This document shows, piece after piece, positions 52,075 through 64,000 of a DNA stretch of 64,000 nt (positions are counted from its first letter, which is position 1; each line of letters starts with the position of its first letter). The DNA lies in assembly GCA_902729315.2 (NCBI GenBank), contig LR746265.1, positions 5,188,892-5,252,891 of the forward strand, given 5' to 3'. The notes under the pieces were generated by a model. The model did not search any database, was not told the DNA's origin, and was given only the letters and a program-made list of their open reading frames with translations. A program made the position numbers and the translations under genes. Source of the DNA: Spirodela intermedia. Its lineage: Eukaryota > Streptophyta > Magnoliopsida > Alismatales > Araceae.

Positions 52075-54108
52075 GTGAATGTGGCGGGGAAGGGCTGCGG
52101 GTGGGAAGGGGGAGAGGTAACTGCGGAAGCGGCGGTGGGATATGGGGGCGGTGGACCGTGCCTGAGCCTACAGCTCGGGCAAATGCTCGGCCGCGGCCGT
52201 GAGCCAGAGCCGGCGGTGGAGGAATCGCCGCCCGATTTCCATGGCCTCCGTCCCCCAGAGAAGCCTCGCAAGGTTGTGGCCTTCGATATTCAGCTTGACC
52301 CACTGCAGAACCCCCGGCGGCGGGAGGACGAAGAAGTGGCTCCCGACCTCACGGCGCCCCTTTCCGACGAGATCCTTCTCCGTATCTTCTCCCATCTCCC
52401 ATCTCCGCTCCAGGTCTCCGCCGGCCTCGTCTGCAAGAAGTGGCTCCGCCTCCTCGGCCGGCTCCGCCGCTCACTCACGCTCCTCGACTGGTCCTTCCTC
52501 GACAGCCCTTCCCGTCGCCTCGTTGCTCGCTTCCCCGACCTTACCGACGTCGATCTCGTGCCGGCGTCCATCACCCCGCCGGTTGTGACCTCCGGGATCC
52601 TTCTCTCCCGCGGTCACATCTCCGTCCAGTTGGATTCGGACTTCGAGTCCTCCGAAGATTCCTCTCCAGATCTCGTCTCGGATGGCCGGTTCCTGCCGCC
52701 GGAGACCATGGACCGAGGTCTCGACATCCTCTCCGGGAGCTGCCCCAGCCTGCGGAAGCTCTCGATGGTCGCCGTCGCGTCAGATCGCGGCCTGATGAAT
52801 GTTGCAGACAATTGCCCGACGCTGCTGGAGCTGGACCTCCACTGGTGCACTGACTCGTCTCTTAGCCCCATATCTGCTTTCAGCAACCTCCAGATCCTCA
52901 AGGTCATCGGATGCGTGGAGGGGCTTTTCAGGGGATCAGGGATCACCGACATCGGGTTGACAATCTTGGCCCACAGCTGCAAGCGACTGGTAAAGCTCGA
53001 CCTGATAGGATGCGAGGGGAGCTACGACGGCATCAGCGCCATCGGGCGGTGCTGCTTGATGCTGGAGGAGCTGACGCTATGCGACCACCGAATGGATGCA
53101 GGCTGGATCGCAGGGTTGTCTTTCTGTGGGAATCTCAAGACCCTGCGATTAATTCATTGCCGGATCATCGACAAGGATCCCGGCCCCGTGGAGCACTTGG
53201 GATCGTGCGCCGCCATTGAGCACCTGCACCTGCAGCGGTGCCAGCTCCGCGATAAGAGAAGCTTGAATGCTCTGTTCTTCGTGTGTGAGGCTGTGAAGGA
53301 TATCGTCTTCCACGACTGTTGGGGATTGGACGACGACATCTTTGGGACGGCGAGCCTCTGCAGGTAACCTGAATTGATCCTCGTCGTTTATCATCCGGGT
53401 TCAGCTCATTGTCTCAGACTTTCTATGAATCTATCCCAAACGAGAGTTCTGATCCTTGCCCAGTTCCAGGGCATGGATATCTCTTGCATCGGCGTTGTTT
53501 GATGGTCTCTGTTTCAACTCATTTGTTAGATCTCGGTCGGCTTAGGAAGCGGCAAACGAGATGCGATGCTGGTTTTTCTGATCATCGTTGTGAACATTCC
53601 TCCGAAGAAATCTATCAATCGCATCTGGCTCGTGATTCCTCCCTCTGAAAACTATTAGCTCGCGTTGAAATCGTGTTAGAACTTGATCAGAGTATGGATT
53701 TCTTGAGGCTTGCGACCGATGGGATCAAATGCTCAAAACTCGTGTGGGCTTTTTCCCCCACTTTGTGGGCGTCCGTCAGTCCATCTCATCAGAGAGAAAA
53801 AAAAAGCTCATTCCTTTTTTTTGTGGGTTTTCCTTCTCAGGATGGTGAGGTTCTTGTCTTTGGAAGGCTGCTCCCTGCTGACCACAGAAGGTCTGGAGGC
53901 GGTGATCTTGTCCTGGATGGATCTCCAGAGCCTCAGAGTCGTCTCCTGCAACAGAGTAAGAGACAGTGAGATCACTCCCGCCTTGGCCAATCTGTTCTCT
54001 TGGCTCAAGGAGCTCAAATGGCGGCCGGACTCGAGGTCTGTCCTCATGGAGAGCCTTGCGGGGACGGGGATGGGGAAGAAGGGTGGCCGACTGTTCAATT
54101 GGGTTTGA
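52075..54108 (+). CDS. F-box/LRR (RNI-like) protein, At5g07670 type
   Basis: Two exons, 52075-53363 and 53841-54108 (stop TGA 54106-54108), 518 residues, phase closing across a split Arg codon (AG|G). An F-box lies at about residues 95-140 ([19 protein letters not shown], then VCKKWLRLL), which would bind SKP1 in an SCF ubiquitin ligase. It is followed by about ten leucine-rich repeats, for example [33 protein letters not shown] and [19 protein letters not shown], which would bind the substrate. The C-terminus ends [13 protein letters not shown], as I recall for this small plant family. The first ATG gives 36 extra Gly-rich residues before Met37 ([10 protein letters not shown]), so either start is possible. 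The substrate is unknown. The gene follows SMC6 in the same orientation. Confidence 0.92.
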
Positions 54109-54560
54109 GCTTCTCTGAGACGAGAACCCCCTGATCGCTCTAAATTGCCTAAAATATATTATTTCCTTCTCCTCTTTTATGATGTAAATTCCCTATTTGT
54201 TAACATGAGAATTACTTATCGGAGAAGGCACTTTGGTCATTCGACTTTTGGGACGCTTTCCACTCTCTCTCTCTCTCTCCCTCTCCCTCCCCCTCTTTCA
54301 AGATCCTCCTCTCCCTCGATCTGAAATGGCAATCGCAGGCATTGAGGACTGTTAGTAGGCGATTACGGCTTATTGTTTAGGCCTGCTAGAGACGCAACTT
54401 ACTTGCTCTGGGTCCAGCTCCATTTGTTGAGGGAGTGAGAAAGATTTCCCTCTTCACCGTACCCATCTACCCTCGGGTTCTCTGGGCACTGATTTCCCCT
54501 CATCATCTTCTTCTTCCGTAAAACCAGAATGCCTCCTTTATTGGCGGGTGAGATACCCAC

Positions 54561-54607
<47 letters not shown>

Positions 54608-54816
54608 TCGAAAGTCTCGTGATTTATGGAAAAGTTTGTAAAAAAGACTAAAACTTGAAATGTGCTATATTGTGGGAGACGAACCGTATGAAGCCGCAGC
54701 CGAATCCCGGCCAGACTGAGGTTACTACGTCAGCTTGCTCGCCACCTCGCTGTCCCAGAAGTCAGCAGCCGTGTGGTAACAGAGCTTGAGGAAGGGGGGG
54801 GGGGGGAATACCGGCG
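54109..54816 (+). other. Intergenic gap before RHIP1 with a (GA)n tract
   Basis: A (CT)n stretch lies at about 54263-54298. An uninterrupted GA run lies at 54564-54603, about 215 bp upstream of the RHIP1 ATG on its coding strand. A run of G (about 54795-54806) directly precedes the start region. Confidence 0.75.
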
Positions 54817-57800
54817 ATGGCTGCAGACTCTGCCGAGGATTCGGGGCTCTCTCCGTTGCCGAACCCTGAGGAGGAGGTGCCAAAAGGGGTTCTGGAAGAG
54901 CTGCCTTGGCTCGACTACGCCATCGAGCGGGTACAGTTCCTTCGGGGTACCGTCGACGAGACCTACGGGATTGCCCGGACTCGGGTCTCCGACATAGGTT
55001 ACACATCATCGGCTCACCTCCAGCAATCCGTTGCGGATTTGGGGGAATTTCTTGGAGATGCAAGAGCGTGGTACGCTCATTACGAGGCTGTAGCATTTGG
55101 CAAACTTAAAGGTGGAAACAATACTTCCACTCGTCGTCCCTGGACTGCCAGTCACGCTTGTTGGCTTCATTCTAACCTTCATCGGTCTTAACCATTTGCG
55201 TATTACGCTCTTGCAGAGGGGATCTTGGTAGCAGCTTCTCAACCGACTCTTTCTTGCGGTGTTGCAATGGGCTTGGGGATTTTTGCTTTAAAAAGTACGA
55301 ATTCGATCCCGCGTTTTCTAACCAGTACTCTTGCCTTTGTGAAACAACGAGATTCATCAATGTTTCGATCCCGCGTTTTTCTGACTACTAAAAACATTAC
55401 TGATGCTGTCATCCGTTTTCCTATCCTTTCTTGATACATCTATACTGATTCCACAACCTAGACATCTAAAATGGCACAATCTAGCCTTTAATTTTGAATT
55501 AAATTAACCTAAAACTATTACTACATCACAGGCTGATCAGACCAAAGCAGGGTTTCAATAGCAGATCTTTTCAGCTTCGCTTCAAAATTACCCAACGATT
55601 TAAGTCCCTTGGCAGAGATTTCTTAAGATATAAGACTGCTTTCATTGTCATCCATTAGGCACTGTGTAAGAAATGCAAATTTAGATTTAAATTCCCATGT
55701 CGTTTACCGGACTTTCTTTTTGTAACATAAATGACCTTACTTGTCATCACCACATTGGACTTGAATTTGATAATAGGACTGGTTCCTCCACATTTCATCT
55801 GTATCATCTCGCTTGAAGATAAGCAGCGATTCTTACGCCTTGACCTACATTTAATATGAAACTTGTGATAGAGGAAGTTATCTATTTTGCTTCAACACAT
55901 TTTCTTCGCGTTCCTTTATCATATCCATTGGATGATACCAGTTCTACATACTTATTACTCTGCTATTTATTATGCACAGGGCCAAGGCGTTATCTTTTTC
56001 GCAGCACAATGCGTCTATTTATGAGTAGAGAGGTATTGAATGCTCTCCTTTTTTCTACTATTTATTTGCTTTTGCACAGCATCTATGCTACTTTTGAGGC
56101 ATAGGAAGCAAATTATGATGTAAATTATTGGGCAACTGTCATTGTCCATCCCACAAAATATACTTATATCATGTTGGCCCCTGCACTGTTGTATCATAAC
56201 TACTTTGATCAAGGTAAAAGGAAAAATCTTCGCCTCTTTCTCTACATCTTTCTGCTGGCCAAAAACTGAAATGATGCACGGTTAAACTACAAATATTTGC
56301 AATAGCAGAAACCTTATTCGCACAAATTGGTCAAAGAAGCTGTATTTGGTGCTCAAGTTCACTACTATTCATCTTCTAAAAAGGCTACAAGAACTTAAGT
56401 GTCCCTTAAAACGCACACAGTCACAATTTGAATATGCGATGATAAACATACTGTAAAAGGGTTCTGAAAATACAGGCAAATTAGAAAAAAGGTCATAAAG
56501 GCATTATGATATCGTAGGTTGCTTCTTCAAGCGAATGCCCTATTTCTGATAAATCCGCAACCGGAGTGTGCTTAAATTTGGATTACCATGAGTATTCAAC
56601 ATATCTCTGTTTGAAGTCCGTTGGTTTTTGTAATGCATATATGACTGGAAGAGTTAGTCTATTGCTCAACTTAATTGAGTGGTAAAGTGCGAGCTGATAC
56701 CAATTCCAACAATTCAGACACTTGTCCTCATATTTTGTGTGTAAATATTCGTTGAGGTCTCTCCTTTTTCCCTTTGCTGGTACCTTCTATTCCAGATCTG
56801 AAGAATTTAAAAACGATTGCTTGATCAGATCTTTGTTTCTGTAAGCATACTGTTCCTTTTATGCTATTTGTAATGCCAAACCTTAACTAATTTTTTATCT
56901 CTTTCTCGTTTCCTTTCCCGTCTGATATTTTGATAGTATGATGAGAATCTCGATGGAAATGAAAGATTGGTCCATGCGGTACTCATATTCTTGTTAGATA
57001 TTTAAGTTTATGTTTCATTTATAAAGGTAAAAGAATGAATGAGATATCCGCTAACATCTACTCTTACCCCGTGGCTGCAGTCTTCACTTTCTAGTGCGGA
57101 GATTAAAGTGAATATGATGAGGAAGTCTATTGACGTTATGAAGCTTGAAAGGCAAAAATTGGAGGTAATTTCATTTTCACGAGAGAACCTCATCATTCTG
57201 CTGCGCTCTTTACCAATGATGTGTGTTCCTATTCCATGTAAATGATGTCTGATATAATGCCATAATTCTTCCTTTATGTCTTTTTGTTACACTGTCGTTT
57301 TCCTATTATTCATCATCCCCGCTCTCATTATATTGAATTAACCTTTCCATCTGGGTTTGATGATATTCCTTTCACATTGTGTATCTCTGTTTTTTTAATT
57401 GCCTTCTTTATTTTAGTTTTTTATTGGTCTTAGTAAATTTCAAATTTATGTTATGATCTTAATGTTCTTAAAATTCTTCAGAAAATGTCATTGCCTTATA
57501 AATATCACACTATATTCAAGTGTAATTTATCTCTAATATTTAAATCCTAGCTTCTGTTGAACCATGTTTTAACGGCCAGCCTATACGTGGATATGTTTTA
57601 CAAGTTTCATATTCTATCTGCTGGCTTTTCTAACCGATGAAGAAATACGGGTTCAGTAGGGGAAATATGAAACTGGGCTGAAAATTATTTCTGATTTGTG
57701 ATTTATTTGTTTTTATGTAAGATATGCGGAATTAGCCTGTGTTTTTTGTATCTTTTGCCCTGGGTTATTTTTTTTTCTGGAATGTGGTACGATGCCACAG

Positions 57801-60361
57801 TTCATTACAGAGCAGAAAACACTTAATTCCTAAAGGGACGTCTCCCAGAACTGGAGACAAGATTGAGCCAGAGATCACTTAGGAAAAAGTTGCAAAGAAA
57901 TTATCGTTGGGCTTTATTTGTATATTCCACCCACCCTCTCATTACGATGGTAATTACACGTTGCTCCTAAAATTCAGTTTGAGGAAGTTAATATAGTTTT
58001 ATAAAAAGAATGAATATTCTTTTGAGTCCTAGAAACATTAAGTTTTCATCATACATAGGGCAAGTGACCACAGTGACCAAGATGCCTTTTCCTTAAGGAG
58101 CTACTCGATGCCTGGTTTCATGGGATCCACTGATTCCGAGGTTTGATTAGTGAGCAACTATCCTCTGGCCGGCCCAAGGCTTCATCCATAGCCTGTAAAC
58201 TGCCTGCAACACCAGATTTAACGAAAAGGTAAGTAATAGTTTCCTCACTCGTATCACAAAGATGTATTCATCCCAACTGTCTGGTTGTTTTTTCTAAGCT
58301 AAACTCACCAGTCATTTAGAAACTGGCTAGCATAAATGTAAAAGGCTTGGTAGGCGCTCACCTTCTCTACATAGAAAGGATATTATTTTCTCCAATCCCA
58401 CCAAATTCCAATTTCCGGATTGAGAATGTTTGATCCTTCTATCCAGTTGGCCAATAGGCGAAAGGTAGATGTCCAAATGGAAAGAAATATTTTGCATTTA
58501 AAAAAGACCCTTCACATCACGCAGTAAAAAAAATTATGTGACCTTTCATAAGTTGATTATCTATATTTTTATCGAATGAAAATATAATTGTGTATTTTCA
58601 TATTTTTGTGTCCAATCTTAGCTAGTGATATATGTGGGGTGGTATAACTCATAAAGCAGCAGTTCTGACAAAATATCATGTTGGTAACTATTGCACTGCC
58701 GGAATGAAGTTGCTCTGATGTCTTAGTTTCCGCATTCAATCAAGTTTTATATATTTTTGACGATTCCTGGACGCGCGCCTATATACTCTTTGATGAGATA
58801 GTAGACCGCAGATTTTCTTCACTGGATTCATTTTACACATAAATGGAAACTTTTTTTCTCGGTTATAATAAGTTATTTGGGCTTAATTTTGTTTCTTCAT
58901 TGAAGTCATTAACTTATACTGCAGTTAACCGAAGGTTGCATTTGAATACCTTTTTATTCAGAATAAACAACCTCTTATGCAGTGTATCATGTTCGAAAAT
59001 TTCAGGAAAGAGCTTTAATGGCAAAAAATCAAATGGAATGGGGCAAGACGGAGCTAAGGTGAGATCTAAATCGCCATCTTATTTCGGCCTCTGTGTTCAG
59101 TAACTACCCATTCTAATATGCCTGTTTTCTTTGATTGATGTCGACATTCAGAAAGACTAGCAACCAGATTCAGGGTATTGTTCATTCAATTTACAACATT
59201 GAAAGACAAGCACGAGGTATGTGGTACTTACTAGGTGCTAAATTATGCAAGAGCTTGCTACTTTTGTACGATGTGGTTGGTCTTCTCTGTAGTCTGATGT
59301 TTATAAGCATGCAATTCATGGCGGTAGGTTTGAAGTCTATCCTCCAACAATTTCCCCGGAGACAAAGATCTCAGATTTTATCAAAGGTTAGTTTCCAGCT
59401 AGACGGCGTGGGATGTTGTACCGTATACTTTACTACCATTGCGCTGAGACTGGCCGATCGTATGCTTGATCATTATGGTGTTTTCTTATGTATGTTGATT
59501 GATGAGTCTTACCTAGCATGCATCATTTGACAAGTCCCTCAGTTATTCAGCCCACTTTCTATTAGGTACAGTTGCATGGCGTTTCATACCTCAGAAAAGA
59601 ATGCTGGCCTCTCATCAGGAGATTATATTCACTCTTAATCCCTACAGTGAGTTCTATGTTTCTGTGTGATTTGCAGTGCGGTCTGGATCAAGCTCAAAAT
59701 ATATTTGAAGCTTTGTTTAGGGAAAACATATTTGAATGGCATTAGCTGTCGTGTCAAACATAAATTAATGCATTATCAAGATTCTTTTTCAGCTTCAAGT
59801 TCTCATTACGGCAAGCTAGGCAAAATGTCGGGGTTTTGTAATTGTAAGTTCCGAAAGCTTTCTGAAGATGCGGAAATTTTTCTCTACCAATCTTGGGCAT
59901 GATTTTATTTCGGGGTTCTTAGTGAATGAATCAATGCGTATTTATTGGCAAAATATTGGGTCGGAGAAATCTATATGAATTCAAAGAAACTCTTTGTAGT
60001 TTGCGACATGGAGACTCTTGGATTGATGCATTTCTTACCGCTTTCCCTGATTCCCCCCATATATCAAGAAAGAGGAAACAATACGGCTACAGAATATGGT
60101 ACAAGCGTTACTATATCTCGTTGTGTGGTGGTCTGTACACAAACTTATTTCTGTTCTATTTTTTCCTCGGAAAGTAACTTCCTATGTGGTGGTCTGTGAG
60201 AATTTACTGTCACAACTTATTTTCCAACTACGAGAGTACTTAGCTGGCCTTTCATGTCATTGCATCCACAGGTTTCTTCTCTTCCATACGAAGTTCAGAA
60301 GGAGAAAAAGTCACTCGATAAAATGCTCTCCAGAATCTGTGACCACAGGATTTCAACCTGA
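54817..60361 (+). CDS. RHIP1: RHIP1-like protein (RGS1-HXK1-interacting protein 1)
   Basis: Eight exons: 54817-55111, 55217-55294, 55980-56032, 57081-57164, 59006-59058, 59152-59216, 59328-59386 and 60272-60361 (stop TGA), 258 residues with all phases closing. The N-terminus is acidic. A central part, SSAHLQQSVADLGEFLGDAR, is followed by the conserved EGILVAASQPTLSCGVAMGL hydrophobic stretch and the basic KRPRRYLFRSTMRLF. A helical, charged C-terminal half follows (RKSIDVMKLERQKLEERALM, IVHSIYNIERQARGLKSILQ). This order matches the plant protein I remember as RHIP1, described in Arabidopsis as linking the glucose sensors RGS1 and hexokinase 1. The molecular role is not well known. The start is the first ATG after a G-rich leader. 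No lesion is seen. Confidence 0.9.
56033..59005 (+). other. Introns 3 and 4 of the RHIP1-like gene
   Basis: Introns 3 (56033-57080) and 4 (57165-59005) are AT-rich with no supported feature. Introns 2 (55295-55979) and 7 (59387-60271) are likewise plain. Confidence 0.7.
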
Positions 60362-62133
60362 GGATACGATGCGCTCTCAGAGGTTTCTTTGGTTTTATGA
60401 TGCACCTATTTGATCCTCCCATTAATATGGAATCCCTTCTCAGTCCCAATGGGGCGTGCGATGTCTATCCCGTGAAGGAAGTTCTCATTAGACCAGAGAA
60501 AAGCGTTCCTCTTCCACAGTTCCGCCTGTGACAGCGTTCCTCCTGTTCCCCCGACGGATTTTGGACTCGATTGTTTGTTTGCTGTGGGGAAACATTCAGA
60601 TTCCTGCGAGCATGGACATGGGCTGTTCTGATTCTTCGATTGGAAGGTTTTTTTTTTTTTTTTTCAATCATTCTAGGACAACTCTCGATTCTTGTTGACA
60701 TGGTGTATCGCCATCTGGAGACAGACTATTTTCGGGTTTTTTTATAAAAAAACTCGCGACTCTTACTGGGTGGGGTGTTTTAAGCAGGCTTAGAACACAG
60801 CATTTCATTTGGAATCAGATTTCTATTAGTCAAATGCTGCGCTTCTGTGCTGGACTGTTTATCTTGAGAGTAGGTACAGAGGAGCTCGCAACCCCTTTGG
60901 ATCCCGCAGCTTTCACTTTCGATTATTCAATTGGGAGAGAATAAGTTGAGCAGAGGGCGCCGTGAAGGAAGCGATGCCTATCCTCTTCCCACGCCTCGGC
61001 GGCCCACTTCTCACTAGGGGGGCTCGCGAGAGCTAATCAGCGGCGGCGCCGCCCGCTTCTTCGCGGAAGGCCCCCGAGCTGATCAAAGACTGTACCATCG
61101 CGGCGGCATCTGAGGGCAGGGACAGCTGGTACTGGCGACACCGACGGTAGGCCGGCCGCCTCCTCCGCGGGCAGGGTAGTCCACGTTGTCGTCCTGACAG
61201 TTTGGTCGCCGTTCCCTTCCCCCGTGGTGGTCTCAATTAATTCCTCCACCTGCGCACGGCGAACCGCCGTGGCCGGTAGCGCCACCGGTGAGAAGGCGTA
61301 CGCGCCGCCGCGGTAGTTCCGGCCCGCCGTGACGAGCTTGGGGTAGGTGGTCGAGGGCGCCGGCGGCCGACCCATGGAATTTCGCGACCTTGGAAGTGAC
61401 TCCAAGACGGGCATTTTCAGCCAAGTCCCGTCCCAGATGATACTCCAGGGATCACCACCACCTCGACTTCAACGACACGTCTCTCTCTCTCTCTCTCTCT
61501 CTCCACACCAACGCGAGAACTCGAGCTTCTGCAGCTGCCCGACTGAGAGTGTGGCATGGCAGCGGGGGGGGGGGGGACAGGAGATCACGTGGGAGGGCCA
61601 CGCCGTTCTGGCGGGCATAGAAGAGTCACCATCGGGCTCCCCTCGCCGTCCGTCCCCACTCACAGTCCCTCTACTCCGCTCCCCTCGAAGGTCCCAACTT
61701 GCCGGGTGAAAACGTCGGGGTTGGCTGCCCATCAGAGCAAAGATAGAAGGAAGAGGAGGAAAGTGAGCGAGGTTAAATTCGATTATCCCGCTGTCATTTC
61801 TGCCAACGGATCATCTGGCTGTTGAGGCCGCAAAGAATAAGGGTGGCCACCTCTTCGCCAGCATCTGTTGCAGGTCGTCAGTGGTTGAGATCAGGGGGGG
61901 GGGGGGGTTTCCTAATTGAGAGATGACAGAATCCGGCCGCCCCTCCGATTGTGGAATCTGAGTTAGAGCGGATGGGAGGAGGAAAGGGGAGAGAAAAAGC
62001 CAGTCAGCCGTGGAGTTTCTTTGGGGGAAGATGAATTGATGATGATGATGATGATGGTAAACGAGGGGAAAAGAAAGGGAAGGAGGGGGAGGGTACAGGA
62101 GGCATCTTCCCGTGGATGCCGGGGCCCACGTGC
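60362..62133. other. Convergent intergenic region between RHIP1 and the GATA gene
   Basis: 61030-61420 is GC-rich and open on the minus strand (61414-61037, reading TYPKLVTAGRNYRGGAYAFS and FSPVALPATAVRRAQVEELI). It may be a small or broken gene, since the frame continues better in another frame at its end (LPSDAAAMVQSLISSGAFRE); I do not recognise it. Simple repeats are (CT)n 61481-61503, G runs at about 61564-61576 and 61896-61908, and (ATG)n 62036-62056. Confidence 0.45.
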
Positions 62134-63299
62134 TCAGGATACCTTGTAGTCATGGAAGAGCAGCTCCGGCCGCGAGGAGGGCGACGTTGCAGCGGACCCA
62201 CCGCCGTGGTGGCGGAGGATGAGCTCCTTCTGTCGGCGGAGCTCCATGACTTTGCGGTGGGAGTTGGAGTGTTTGGTGAACACAAAGGTAGGGCTGGCTG
62301 CAGGGCGGTACTCCGGGCGGCCGGATTTGTAGGCACACCGGCCACAGCGTTTTCGGGCCCAGGGGGCCCGATCGCCATTGGGGTGTCTTCTCCGAGGAGC
62401 AGTGGGTGCACCTCCGCACCCCGCTCTCCATTCCCGGTCCGGCGGCCATTTCCTTCTTCCTGCCGCCGCAGGCGGCGGCGGCCGCCTTGAGCTTGCTGGT
62501 AGCGCTGCAGGGTGGGAATTCTAACAGGGAGGAGGAAGACGAGGTGGGTGACATGGAGAATGCTGAAGGTTGCGGCGGCTCTGGGGTGGACCAGGTAGAT
62601 GTGGGATGTTGGAGGGCGGCGGCAGGCGCCCTCGATCGCTTGCTCCTGGCGCGACCTGGTATGGCGGAAGGGTCGCCGCGAAGGCCGCCAGAAATAGAGG
62701 AAGGAATGGTTTCGAGGCCATTGCCACAGCCCCCTGGGGAAGAAGGAAAGGGAACGTCTGCGAAGGAGTCGTCGACGAACTTGGATAGCCACTCGAGCTC
62801 CGCAGCTTCCTCGCTCTGTTAGAAATTTCCACAGAAGTAATAAAAACCAGGATCAGAACAGCTTCAGGGAAGTGGGAATCTAAAAACAAAGAAACGATGG
62901 AAACAAGAAGGTAGAACCAGAATATAGAGGGAAATGAAGCGGGGGGGTCATCGTGGTGCTTACAGGTACGTAAAGATCGTCGGAGAAGGTGCTTAAGTTG
63001 GAACCAGAAGTGTCGAAGCTCCCGACGGCGGGCGCAGCGGACCCGTGCGACGGAAGGGGGTGGTGACTCTGGTGGCTCTCCGCTGCATACCCAGGCACGG
63101 TAGAATCGAAAAGATCGTCCTGGTTGGAGAAGTCGAGGAGATCGTCAATGGGCAAGCCATCGGTAGTCGGCAGACCGCACAAGTAAGCAGTGGAGAAGGA
63201 GGAAGACGCTCCCCCATCCATTCCCATGAGGCCCATGGGCATCATCCCCACACCTATCCCCATTCCCATGCTCATCCCCACGTCCAACTCCGGCGCCAT
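62134..63299 (-). CDS. GATA-type zinc-finger transcription factor with disrupted finger
   Basis: Two exons on the minus strand: 63299-62964 (112 codons, [35 protein letters not shown]) and 62815-62134. Exon 2 reads [20 protein letters not shown], a Ser/Pro/basic linker and the finger start [25 protein letters not shown]. This is the layout of plant subfamily I GATA factors, nuclear DNA-binding regulators. Right after KTL the sequence loses about 14 bases in four small gaps (62311-62344) compared with the family pattern CNACGVRYKSGRL. The second cysteine pair is therefore absent and the frame shifts by one. After the lesion the correct C-terminus is still readable in the other frame ([34 protein letters not shown], end LLFHDYKVS, stop 62134-62136). 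Read straight, the frame ends near 62150 instead. Either a recent pseudogene or an assembly error. Confidence 0.9.
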
Positions 63300-63340
63300 T
63301 CTGCCCCCAACCCCTCCCCTCCCCCCTTTCCTGTCTCTAA

Positions 63341-63441
<101 letters not shown>

Positions 63442-63567
63442 TGTTCTTCCCTCGGAAGGCGGAGGTGGGAGCTTATGCAGTTGCAGCAACAGCACTGGGA
63501 TTAGAAGTTGCAGGAAGACTAGTGAGGGAAGAGGGGGAAGGAGGTGACTAGGGGAAGGGGAGGTGGG

Positions 63568-63576
63568 CCATTTATA
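63568..63576 (-). promoter_or_regulatory. Probable TATA box of the GATA gene
   Basis: TATAAATGG on the minus strand, about 270 bp upstream of the GATA start codon. It would place transcription start near 63540. Confidence 0.55.
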
Positions 63577-64000
63577 CTGGGGCTCGCTGGATATCCGGCA
63601 GAAACGCAGAAGAAGGGCATCAGGCAGCAACGTGGTGTCCCCATGCAGTGCGGCCCTCCCATCATCTTCCCCAACCCCCCCCCCCCCACATGCAGCTTTT
63701 GTTTGTTCTATTGCAGCCCCTTCCCCCTCACCAGGCAGGTCCTTAAACAACTCATTCACTTGTTCCTCTTCACGCAGAGGTCAATTAGGGATGCCCACAT
63801 GAGCATGGAGCTTCGCCCTTCATGTATATTATTCTCGCGGTAAATTTAATGCCTCAGTTAAAAGCGTCCGCTCCAGTGAGCCATGACATTCCCAGTGCAA
63901 CATGGCCAGCGAGGCCTCTCTCTCACGACGCAGTCACCGGTGCAATCTTCAATGGGATGGGCGACTGTGGGCGAGCCAGGGTGAACAGGAGGAGAAGCGG
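63577..64000. other. Upstream region of the GATA gene
   Basis: Contains a run of about 12 C near 63677-63688. No further gene is seen up to the window edge. Confidence 0.6.

Overview
The window is nuclear DNA from a flowering plant. It holds spliced genes with GT-AG introns, AT-rich introns up to 2.6 kb, (GA/CT)n microsatellites around gene starts, and only plant gene families: a ZAT-type C2H2 repressor with an EAR motif, a plant GATA factor, RHIP1, and a PGSIP glycosyltransferase. First exons are very GC-rich (PGSIP, C2H2, F-box, GATA) while introns are AT-rich. That contrast suggests a monocot or an early-diverging angiosperm, but the species cannot be named from this sequence. There is no bacterial, phage or CRISPR content.

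Layout. 1-2076 (+): last five exons of a PRMT7-type protein arginine methyltransferase, entering from the left edge. 5891-8803 (+): PGSIP7/8-type GT8 glycosyltransferase, 5 exons. 9436-10692 (-): several well-spliced exons of a gene I do not recognise, placed head-to-head with the next gene. 12084-21005 (+): organellar asparaginyl-tRNA synthetase, 15 exons. 24570-25865 (-): three-finger C2H2 repressor, no intron. 28345-51600 (+): SMC6, 27 exons over 23 kb. 52075-54108 (+): F-box/LRR protein, 2 exons. 54817-60361 (+): RHIP1-like protein, 8 exons. 62134-63299 (-): GATA transcription factor, 2 exons. I rebuilt splice junctions by hand from GT/AG sites, reading-frame phase and remembered family sequence, and the phases close in every gene except the two noted next.

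Two genes carry visible lesions. SMC6 has one extra base in exon 4 that would stop translation at about codon 144. The GATA gene has a cluster of small deletions that removes the second cysteine pair of its zinc finger and shifts the frame. Both lie in otherwise well-conserved genes, so sequencing or assembly error must be excluded before calling them pseudogenes.

The genes do not form one pathway; this is an ordinary eukaryotic gene neighbourhood. From memory, PRMT7, PGSIP8 and a C2H2 gene lie close together on Arabidopsis chromosome 4 (At4g16570, At4g16600, At4g16610), and SMC6A and an F-box/LRR gene are adjacent on chromosome 5 (At5g07660, At5g07670). The window may therefore join two old syntenic blocks. 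I found no convincing novel biological system. The best leads are the damaged GATA finger, the SMC6 frameshift, the unrecognised minus-strand gene, and several small repeat or inverted-repeat structures.
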